A stretch of 64,000 bases of DNA from Mycobacterium sp. NS-7484 (GTDB lineage: Bacteria; Actinomycetota; Actinomycetes; Mycobacteriales; Mycobacteriaceae), in the NCBI RefSeq assembly GCF_001953975.1, contig NZ_MBEJ01000126.1:1-64000 (forward strand), read 5' to 3'. Under the pieces are notes generated by a model. That model made no database searches, was not told the origin of the DNA, and saw only the letters and a program-made list of their open reading frames with translations. A program made the translations under genes and the position numbers. Below are positions 57,115 to 64,000 of the stretch, piece by piece (positions within the stretch are counted from its first letter, which is position 1; every line of letters begins with the position of its first letter).

Positions 57115-59190
57115 TCAACTCACGCTTGCCAGCACAAACGGCAATACCTCAGGCGCACCGGCCTCACGCAGCACGATCGTCGCCATGGTCAGCGTCCAGC
57201 CGGTGTCGGTCAGGTCGTCGACCAACAGCACCGGCCCCTGCGGATCGAGTTGCGGTCGTTCCCAGGCACCGTCCAGGGCCGCCACTCGATAAGCCGAATT
57301 CACCGCGCTGACCGGTCGGTGTTCTGGCGTGTAGTTCAGGATGCCGAGGTCGGTCAGCCGCCCGATCTGGGCCAGTCGCCGCACGGTCGAGGAGATCAGC
57401 AGTGGATGTGTCTGTGAATCCAGGCCCATCACCGCGACCGGGCGTCGATCCCACTCCCAGGCCTTGAGCACCTCGATGGCCGCGCCGATCACATCGTCCG
57501 GCACTTCGCCGTCGGGTTCGGCGAGCAGCCGCCGCAGCCGCGCCCCCCAGCCCAGGTCGGTGAGTCGTCCGATCGCGCGGCCGGGTGCAGCCCCCTCGGT
57601 GATCCGGCCGGACAAGGTCAGGCCCAGGGCACTCAGCCCGGTCGGCCACTGTCTGCGGGGTGCCACCAGTACTCCGGGCCGGGATAGGCGTTGTGCGGTA
57701 TCGGTCAGAATGTCCTGTGCCACCGCGGCGGGGTAGTGCCGGCCAGTGCAGTTGTCACATCGCCCGCACTGCGCGCCCGGTGTCAGCTCGGGATCGTCGA
57801 GCTGGCTGCGCAGGAACACCATGCGGCAGCCGTCGGTGGACTGGTAATCCAGCATGGCCTGCTGTTCGCGGCGACGCTCCTCGTCCAACGCCCGGTAACG
57901 CGCCTCGTCATACGTCCAGGGCACGCCGGTGCCGATCCAGCCGCCTTTCACCCGGCGGACGGCACCGTCGACGTCGAGCACCTTGAGCACCATCTCCAGG
58001 CGGGACCGGTTGAGATCGACCAGCGGTTCCAGCGCCTGGGTGGACTGTGGACGGTCGGCCTCCAGGGCCCCGATGACGTTGCGCACCATGGGTTCTGACG
58101 GAAAGGCCACGGAGGCGAAGTACCGCCAGACGTTCTGATCTTCGGTGCCGGGCAGCAAGATCACCTCAGCGTTGTCGGTCGCACGCCCGGCACGGCCCAC
58201 CTGCTGGTAGTAGGCAATCGGCGACGACGGTGCGCCAAGGTGCACGACGAAGCCCAGGTCGGGTTTGTCGAAACCCATTCCCAACGCAGACGTCGCCACC
58301 AGGGCCTTGACCCGGTTCTCCAGCAGATCGGCTTCCAGTTGCTCGCGCTCGGTAGGGTCGGTGGACCCGGTGTAGGCCGCAACTTTGTGGCCGTTCTCGG
58401 CCAGCAGTGCGGCCACGTCGTGGGCTTGAGCCACTGTCAAGGTGTAGATGATCCCGGAGCCCGGCAAGGCGTCCAGGTGCGCCGCGATCCAGGCGGCCCG
58501 TTGCGCGGGAGTCCCCACCTCGACCACCGACAGCCGCAACGACTCACGGTCCAGGCCGCCACGCAGCACCAAGGTGTCGGCTCCGCCGACGCCCAACTGC
58601 GCTGCCACATCACCGACGACCCGATCGTTGGCGGTCGCCGTGGTCGCGAGAACCGGTATCTGCGAACCTAATTCACTGACCAAGGTCCGGATGCGTCGAT
58701 AGTCCGGCCGGAAGTCGTGTCCCCAGTCGGAAACGCAGTGCGCCTCGTCCACCACCACCAGACCCGCGTCGGCAGCCAGTGCCGGCAACACGTTGTCCCG
58801 GAAGTCGGGATTGTTGAGCCGTTCGGGGCTCACCAGCAGCACATCGAGATCCCCATCGGCCACCTGCCGATGGATCGCATCCCACTCGGTGACGTTGCCG
58901 GAGTTGATCGTCGCCGCGCGGACGCCGGCGCGCTCGGCCGCGGCCACCTGGTTGCGCATCAACGCCAGCAGCGGCGAGACGATCACCGTCGGACCGTGGC
59001 CTGAAGCGCGCAGCAGTTTGGCCGCGATGAAGTAGACCGCGGATTTTCCCCACCCGGTCCGTTGCACGACCAGGGCGCGGCGACGCTGCACCACGAGGGC
59101 TTCGATGGCGGCCCATTGATCATCGCGAAGCCGCGCCGCGGGGCCGGCCAACTGTTCGAGGATCGACTGGGCCTGCTCGCGGGTTGCCAT
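57115..59190 (-). CDS. RecQ-family ATP-dependent DNA helicase with C-terminal phosphoribosyltransferase-like segment
   Basis: 691 residues. Superfamily 2 motifs are in order: RTGWGKSAVYF (Walker A, near 45), SPLLALMRNQ, DEAHCVSDWGHDFRPDY (near 150), ATTATA, and QVGRAGRATD (motif VI). A RecQ zinc-binding cluster with cysteines in DGCR and CGRCDNC follows near 470-490. The last 40 residues contain VLLVDDLTDTGWT, the PRPP-binding motif of phosphoribosyltransferases, in place of the usual HRDC domain. It should be a 3'-5' helicase in DNA repair or recombination; the role of the extra segment is unknown. It is divergent from the lipase gene across 85 bp and probably unrelated to the lipopeptide genes. 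Confidence 0.9.
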   Translation of the reverse strand: MATREQAQSILEQLAGPAARLRDDQWAAIEALVVQRRRALVVQRTGWGKSAVYFIAAKLLRASGHGPTVIVSPLLALMRNQVAAAERAGVRAATINSGNVTEWDAIHRQVADGDLDVLLVSPERLNNPDFRDNVLPALAADAGLVVVDEAHCVSDWGHDFRPDYRRIRTLVSELGSQIPVLATTATANDRVVGDVAAQLGVGGADTLVLRGGLDRESLRLSVVEVGTPAQRAAWIAAHLDALPGSGIIYTLTVAQAHDVAALLAENGHKVAAYTGSTDPTEREQLEADLLENRVKALVATSALGMGFDKPDLGFVVHLGAPSSPIAYYQQVGRAGRATDNAEVILLPGTEDQNVWRYFASVAFPSEPMVRNVIGALEADRPQSTQALEPLVDLNRSRLEMVLKVLDVDGAVRRVKGGWIGTGVPWTYDEARYRALDEERRREQQAMLDYQSTDGCRMVFLRSQLDDPELTPGAQCGRCDNCTGRHYPAAVAQDILTDTAQRLSRPGVLVAPRRQWPTGLSALGLTLSGRITEGAAPGRAIGRLTDLGWGARLRRLLAEPDGEVPDDVIGAAIEVLKAWEWDRRPVAVMGLDSQTHPLLISSTVRRLAQIGRLTDLGILNYTPEHRPVSAVNSAYRVAALDGAWERPQLDPQGPVLLVDDLTDTGWTLTMATIVLREAGAPEVLPFVLASVS

Positions 59191-59275
59191 GGCCCCATGA
59201 TGCCGACCGGAGCCGACACTCTCCTATTTCGACAAACCCATCCCCTCCCGACACCGGGTCCGGTAGACGTGAAGC

Positions 59276-62230
59276 ATGCATATGGGGGGATATGTAGGGC
59301 GCGTCGGCGGGCTGGCCGTTGCCCTCGGGGTGGGATGTGCGGTGACCATGGGGATGGGGTGTGGGGCTGCGACGGCCGACCCCACGGATTCGTCCGCCTC
59401 GTCCACCAAGGACACTTCCACCAAGAGGGCAGGCGTCGAGGCTCGCGACCACGAGGCGAAACGAAAAACGACGTCGCGAATCCGCAAGGCCGACGAGTCG
59501 GCGTCACCCCGCGAAGCCGTCGACAAGGTGACCACCACAGTGCGTACTGCGGTGCGGGACGTATTGGATTCTGTCGGCCTCGATCGGGCTGATATCGATG
59601 TGCCCGCAGCGAAGACGTCACCTACCACCAAGGTTTCGCCGAAGCGCAAGGCCAAGACCGTCGAGCGGCAGCAGCCGGACACCGTGCGAGAACAAGTTCG
59701 ACACGAAACCGACAGCGAGACAGCCGAGCCGGATACGACGACACCGGTGACCGTCGACGTCGACGCTGTCACCGCCATCCCCAAGTCACCCCCCACCACC
59801 GGGGCCCGCGTGGTGTCGGTGATCACCGCGGATCCGGTTCCGCACCTGCCGGCACCGCCGAAGATCGAGAAGGTACACACCCGGGGAAACACCGCGGGCG
59901 TCGCCGATGTCCCGGCGACGATGGCGCAGGCCATCTCCACCGTGATCCACGCCGTGCTCAACCCGTTCTCGGTGAACTCGACGCCGAACGCTCCGGCCGA
60001 GCCGCCCACCGCATGGGCCATGTTGGCCTTCGCGCGGCGTGAGTTCGACAAGACGCTACGTCAACCGCAGGACCTTCTGACCCAGGTCGACACCCTCACC
60101 AGCGCAGTGACCGCGGCCGGATCCGTCGCCCTCGCGCCCGGCATCGTCGTCCCTCCGGAACTGACCGATCATGTCGTGGCGACCCCGGGTCCGTCACTGA
60201 CCGACCAGATCACGGTTCTCGGCATGGAGGCGATGAAGGCCGTCTCCCAGGTCGTCGGGGTCAACATCACGATGAAGCTGGGTGAGCTGATCACCACCCC
60301 GACCCCGCCGTGGTTCACCACGATCGGACTGGACGTCACCAAAGAGACCTACGAGGGTGGCGACGTCTGGGTGATCACCCCACCCAACCCCACCGGCGAA
60401 CGCGTCATCGCCGTACACGGCAGCGGATTCGTCTACAGCCCCAACATCATTCACTGGATGGACTACACGCAGATGGCACGGCAGACCGGCGCTACGATCG
60501 TCGTCCCGCGTTATCCGCTGATTCCCGACGGCGGCACCGCGGAGAACTCGGTCCCGCCCATGGCTGATTTCATCGCGGCACAAGTTGAGGAGTACGGCGC
60601 CGAGAACGTCAGCATCTATGCGGATTCGGCCGGTGGCACGCTCTCGACGCTGGCCGTGCAGAAGATCGTCCGCGACTGCAATGGCGATTCGAGCTGCCTG
60701 GCGAACAAGGTGCCGTCGCGCATGGTGCTGCTGTCCCCCGGTCTCAGCGGCCCGGACATCTACACCGATCCCAACGTCGAGCTGGTCAACGACCCGGTCG
60801 CGTGGCTGACCGAGGAAGACAAGGAGTACTACGCGCAGTGGTCCACCGGGCCCGAAGAACTTTGGAATGCGATGGTCGGCCCGACCGAGGGCATGCCGCC
60901 GACCACGATCTACATCGGATCGCGCGAATCATCGGCACCGGGCGCGTTGCTCTACGCACAGCGGATGGTCGATGCCGGCGGCGACGTCGACGTGGTGATC
61001 GGGATGGGCCAGATCCACGACTGGGCGCAGGGCGGACCGATCCCGATCAACTCACAGTCGGCGAACTATCGCGACGACATCTACCGAGAGCTCGGCATCG
61101 TCTCTGATGATCCGGCCGACGCCGCACCTGTCTCAGGCATTGCCGCGATGCTGAACGACATCACGTCGACCCAGAAGGCCAGCCCCGCCGGTGCGATCGC
61201 CCTCGCGTCCGGCATCGTCGTGCCAAACAGCCTCGCCGACAACGTCGACGTGACCGACGGCGCATCGTTGTTCGACCAACTGACGGTGTCGGCGTTGGCG
61301 GCGTTCCGTCAGATCTCCGAGGTCATCGGCGTCGACATCACGACGAGCCTCGGTGGCGGGATCGTCGTGCCGGATCCGCCGCGGATCCTGACCCTCGGGC
61401 TGGATGTTCGGGCGACGGAGTTCACCGCCGAGGACGCCGACGGCGTCGAGCAGACCTGGCGGGTCTGGGAAATCTCGAACCCCAGATCGGACTCCGACGA
61501 GCACGTCATCGCGTTTCACGGAGGCGGATTGACTGCCGCGCCCACCATTTTCCATTGGCTGGACTACGCCCAGATGTCACGCCAGACCGGCGCGACGGTG
61601 ATCGTGCCGCGCTACCCGCTGATTCCCGACGGCGGGTCCGCCGACAACACCATTCCACCGGCGGCAGATCTCATCGCTGCTTACGTCATCGAGCATGGCG
61701 CGGAGAACGTCAGTGTCTACGGGGAATCCTCCGGTGGAATGATCGCCATGCTCGCGGTGCAGAAGATCGCGCGCGACTGTGCGGGCGACACCCAGTGCCT
61801 CAGCAGGCGGATGCCGTCGCGCATGGTGCTCAGCTCACCTGCCTTCGCCGATCCCGACTTCTCCACCGACCCGAATGTGGTCCTGGTCAATGATCCGCTC
61901 TTCGGGGTCCCGACGTCTGACAACGGCTTCGCGCAGTGGCAATCGCAACAGCATCCTGAACTGTCCGACACATTCGGCGGGCCGGTCGAGGGCCTACCGC
62001 CGACCACTATGTACATCGGTACGCGCGAGGTCATCGCGCCCGGCGTGTTGAAGTTCGCCAAGCTGATGGACGATGCCGGCAGCGACGTCAGCGTTGTGAT
62101 CGGGATGGGCCAGATGCACGGCTGGGCCACGCTCCCGATCAACTCGCAGAACGCCAACTACCGCGACGACATCTACCGACAGCTCGGCATCGTCGCTGAA
62201 ACCGACGATGCCGAGACCGTCAGCGTTTAG
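59276..62230 (+). CDS. Secreted protein with two tandem HSL-type lipase/esterase domains
   Basis: 984 residues. A signal peptide (VGGLAVALGVGCAVTMGMGC, cut probably near AATA-DP) is followed by about 160 residues of low-complexity Lys/Thr/Pro-rich sequence and the NPFSVNS-APAEPPTAWAMLAFARREF stretch common in mycobacterial exported proteins. Two homologous alpha/beta-hydrolase domains follow. Domain 1 has HGSG near 381, Ser in YADSAGG near 450 and His in GQIHDWA; domain 2 has HGGG near 748, Ser in YGESSGG near 818 and His in GQMHGWA. The repeats share long segments such as RQTGATIVVPRYPLIPDGG. Domain 1 has Ser in the oxyanion HGGG. Likely an esterase of envelope or host lipids. Its stop overlaps that of the convergent aldolase gene by 4 bp. 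Confidence 0.88.
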   Translation: MHMGGYVGRVGGLAVALGVGCAVTMGMGCGAATADPTDSSASSTKDTSTKRAGVEARDHEAKRKTTSRIRKADESASPREAVDKVTTTVRTAVRDVLDSVGLDRADIDVPAAKTSPTTKVSPKRKAKTVERQQPDTVREQVRHETDSETAEPDTTTPVTVDVDAVTAIPKSPPTTGARVVSVITADPVPHLPAPPKIEKVHTRGNTAGVADVPATMAQAISTVIHAVLNPFSVNSTPNAPAEPPTAWAMLAFARREFDKTLRQPQDLLTQVDTLTSAVTAAGSVALAPGIVVPPELTDHVVATPGPSLTDQITVLGMEAMKAVSQVVGVNITMKLGELITTPTPPWFTTIGLDVTKETYEGGDVWVITPPNPTGERVIAVHGSGFVYSPNIIHWMDYTQMARQTGATIVVPRYPLIPDGGTAENSVPPMADFIAAQVEEYGAENVSIYADSAGGTLSTLAVQKIVRDCNGDSSCLANKVPSRMVLLSPGLSGPDIYTDPNVELVNDPVAWLTEEDKEYYAQWSTGPEELWNAMVGPTEGMPPTTIYIGSRESSAPGALLYAQRMVDAGGDVDVVIGMGQIHDWAQGGPIPINSQSANYRDDIYRELGIVSDDPADAAPVSGIAAMLNDITSTQKASPAGAIALASGIVVPNSLADNVDVTDGASLFDQLTVSALAAFRQISEVIGVDITTSLGGGIVVPDPPRILTLGLDVRATEFTAEDADGVEQTWRVWEISNPRSDSDEHVIAFHGGGLTAAPTIFHWLDYAQMSRQTGATVIVPRYPLIPDGGSADNTIPPAADLIAAYVIEHGAENVSVYGESSGGMIAMLAVQKIARDCAGDTQCLSRRMPSRMVLSSPAFADPDFSTDPNVVLVNDPLFGVPTSDNGFAQWQSQQHPELSDTFGGPVEGLPPTTMYIGTREVIAPGVLKFAKLMDDAGSDVSVVIGMGQMHGWATLPINSQNANYRDDIYRQLGIVAETDDAETVSV

Positions 62231-63279
62231 GCCTTCGCCTTCTCGGCTTCCCGCTCGCGCTGGATCTCCAGGGCGATGTCGATCAATTGGTCCTCCTGAC
62301 CACCGATCAGCTTGCGCTGTCCGGCGCGGTGCAGGAGCTCATGTGCGGGAACGCCGTACCGCTCGGACTGACGGATGGCGTGCTTGAGGAAGCTGGAGTA
62401 CACCCCTGAGTAACCCATGATGAGCGCGTTGCGGTCCAGCAGGCACTCGGCGGGCATGGCCGGGGCGACAACCTCTTCGGCGGCGTCGGCGATGTCGAAG
62501 AAGTCGATGCCGGTCTTGACGCCGATCTTGTCGAACACTCCGATGAGCGCCTCGACGGGTGCATTACCCGCACCCGCACCGAACCTCCGGCACGATCCGT
62601 CGATCTGCTTGGCACCGGCGCGCACGGCCTCGATCGAGTTCGCGACGCCCAGGCCGAGATTCTCGTGACCGTGGAAGCCCACCTGCGCATCGTCACCGAG
62701 CTCGGCGACCAGCGCGCTGACCCGGTCGGCGACACCCTCGAGCACCAACGCGCCGGCCGAGTCGACGACGTAGACGCACTGGCAGCCGGCGTCGGCCATG
62801 ATGCGGGCCTGCTTGGCCAGCTTCTCCGGGCTGATGGTGTGGCTCATCATCAAGAAGCCCACGGTCTCCAGACCGAGTTCCCGAGCCAGACCGAAGTGCT
62901 GAATCGAGACGTCGGCCTCGGTGCAGTGCGTCGCGATGCGGCAGATCGAGCCACCGTTGTTCTGGGCTTCCTTGATGTCTTCCTTGGTGCCCACACCGGG
63001 CAGCATCAGGAAGGCGATCTTGGCTTCCTTGGCGGTTTCGGCGGCGAGCTTGATCAGCTCCTGCTCCGGAGTCTTGGAGAACCCGTAGTTGAAGCTCGAC
63101 CCGCCCAGACCGTCACCGTGGGTGACCTCGATGACCGGGACGCCGGCGGTGTCCAGGGCGGCGACGATGGCACCGACCTCGTCCTTGGTGAACTGGTGCC
63201 GCTTGTGATGCGACCCGTCGCGCAGCGACGTGTCGGTCATCCGGACGTCCCAGATCGGATTGAAGAAAATGTCACTCAT
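62227..63279 (-). CDS. 4-hydroxy-2-oxovalerate aldolase (HsaF/MhpE-type)
   Basis: 350 residues with the DRE-TIM aldolase signature: metal-binding Asp and arginine in DTSLRDGSHHKRHQ (near 17), the GFHGHEN metal histidines (near 200), and the C-terminal GQEDQLIDIALE helix. It cleaves 4-hydroxy-2-oxoacids to pyruvate and an aldehyde, which is channelled to the partner dehydrogenase encoded just upstream; the two genes overlap by 4 bp (ATGA). The reaction ends meta-cleavage pathways, including the HIP/steroid AB-ring branch (HsaF). The symbol is not assigned because several paralogous pathways use the same enzyme. Confidence 0.93.
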   Translation of the reverse strand: MSDIFFNPIWDVRMTDTSLRDGSHHKRHQFTKDEVGAIVAALDTAGVPVIEVTHGDGLGGSSFNYGFSKTPEQELIKLAAETAKEAKIAFLMLPGVGTKEDIKEAQNNGGSICRIATHCTEADVSIQHFGLARELGLETVGFLMMSHTISPEKLAKQARIMADAGCQCVYVVDSAGALVLEGVADRVSALVAELGDDAQVGFHGHENLGLGVANSIEAVRAGAKQIDGSCRRFGAGAGNAPVEALIGVFDKIGVKTGIDFFDIADAAEEVVAPAMPAECLLDRNALIMGYSGVYSSFLKHAIRQSERYGVPAHELLHRAGQRKLIGGQEDQLIDIALEIQREREAEKAKA

Positions 63280-64000
63280 GCTTGCACTCCTGCCGAGGCA
63301 CGTTCTTTGGCGATCTCCTCGCCCACCTTGGTGGCCGCGGCGGTCATGATGTCCAGATTTCCAGCGTAGGGCGGCAGGTAGTCACCCGCACCCTCCACCT
63401 CCACGAACACGGTGACCAGGTGGTTGCCGCCGTTGACCACCGATGGCTCGTCGAACTGCGGCTCGTTGAGCAACCGGTAGCCCGGGACATAGGTCTGCAC
63501 CTCGGCGACGACGTCCTTGATCGACTGGGTGATCGCGGCGTGGTCAGCGTCTTCCGGAATCGCGCAGAAGATGGTGTCGCGCATGATCATCGGCGGCTCG
63601 GCCGGATTCAGGATGATGATCGCCTTGCCCTTGCGGGCGCCACCGATGTTCTGCACACCGGCACTGGTGGTCTTGGTGAACTCGTCGATGTTGGCCCGGG
63701 TGCCCGGCCCGGCCGAGGCCGACGACACCGACGCCACGATCTCGGCGTAGGGCACGTCCACCACACGGCTGACGGCGTAGACCATCGGGATGGTGGCCTG
63801 GCCACCGCAGGTGACCATGTTGACGTTGGGCGCATCGAGGTGCGCGCGCAAGTTCGCCGGCGGAATGACGCCGGGGCCGACGGCGGCCGGGGTCAGGTCG
63901 ATCGCCCGGATTCCGGCCTCTTCATAGCGTGGCGCGGCGTCGCGGTGGACGTAGGCGCTGGTGGCTTCGAACACCAGGTCCGGCTTCTCGTCCTGGGCCA
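63276..64000 (-). CDS. Acetaldehyde dehydrogenase (acylating), partial (HsaG/MhpF-type)
   Basis: The C-terminal roughly 241 residues; the N-terminus lies beyond the right edge and the frame is open through position 64000. The catalytic cysteine is in NMVTCGGQATIPM, followed by ASVSSASAGPGTRANIDEFT and RDTIFC, as in the BphJ/HsaG family. The enzyme converts acetaldehyde or propionaldehyde to the acyl-CoA with NAD+, and forms a channelling complex with the aldolase encoded next. A KstR-regulated steroid pathway is possible given the operator at the other end of the window, but the two are 60 kb apart. Confidence 0.93.
   Translation of the reverse strand, partial: AQDEKPDLVFEATSAYVHRDAAPRYEEAGIRAIDLTPAAVGPGVIPPANLRAHLDAPNVNMVTCGGQATIPMVYAVSRVVDVPYAEIVASVSSASAGPGTRANIDEFTKTTSAGVQNIGGARKGKAIIILNPAEPPMIMRDTIFCAIPEDADHAAITQSIKDVVAEVQTYVPGYRLLNEPQFDEPSVVNGGNHLVTVFVEVEGAGDYLPPYAGNLDIMTAAATKVGEEIAKERASAGVQA

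Noticed and set aside
1..64000. tRNA, rRNA, CRISPR arrays, insertion sequences
   Set aside because: Reading both strands by eye I found no cloverleaf-like tRNA, rRNA segment, spaced short repeats or transposase; covariance-model scans could still reveal a small RNA.

Overview
The window is high-GC actinobacterial DNA that reads as a rapidly growing Mycobacterium (Mycolicibacterium). The evidence is the MmpS/MmpL transporters, an FadD28-like fatty acyl-AMP ligase, a mycobacterial-type reducing PKS, a GAP/Sap-family membrane protein, a haemophore-like secreted protein, a KstR-type operator, and an HtpG very close to my recollection of the M. tuberculosis protein.

Layout. 1-2.4 kb: a partial short-chain dehydrogenase and a conserved DUF1214-like protein, divergent from an IclR regulator, with a perfect KstR-consensus operator between them. 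2.4-9.1 kb: a haemophore-like secreted protein and an mmpS-mmpL-mmpL export operon. 9.4-12.0 kb: an alpha/beta hydrolase and an FAAL on the minus strand. 12.4-22.7 kb: a plus-strand run of reducing PKS, methyltransferase, GAP-family membrane protein and htpG. 22.7-56.0 kb: an operon of mbtH and two giant NRPS genes on the minus strand. 56.2-62.2 kb: a DUF2505 protein, a RecQ-phosphoribosyltransferase fusion and a tandem-domain secreted lipase. 62.2-64.0 kb: 4-hydroxy-2-oxovalerate aldolase and acylating acetaldehyde dehydrogenase (runs off the end), the terminal steps of a meta-cleavage or steroid-ring pathway.

The core (about 2.9-56 kb) is a lipopeptide biosynthesis and export locus. The FAAL and the KS-AT-DH-ER-KR-ACP synthase should supply a saturated acyl chain. 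A starter condensation domain on the first NRPS should N-acylate residue 1. Nine adenylation modules over two proteins (five plus four) build the peptide, with N-methyltransferase domains in modules 2, 5 and 8 and no epimerisation domain seen. A thioesterase releases it, with MbtH as adenylation partner. MmpS/MmpL and the GAP-family protein would move it to the surface. The pattern is close to fortuitine, the N-acyl nonapeptide methyl ester of M. fortuitum (N-methyl-leucine at positions 2 and 5, paired residues at 3/4 and 6/7), but the third N-methylation domain and the distinct codes of modules 1, 8 and 9 mean it may be a congener. I see no glycosyltransferases, epimerases or terminal reductase, so it is not a standard glycopeptidolipid locus. 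Product identity is inference; architecture is read directly from the sequence.
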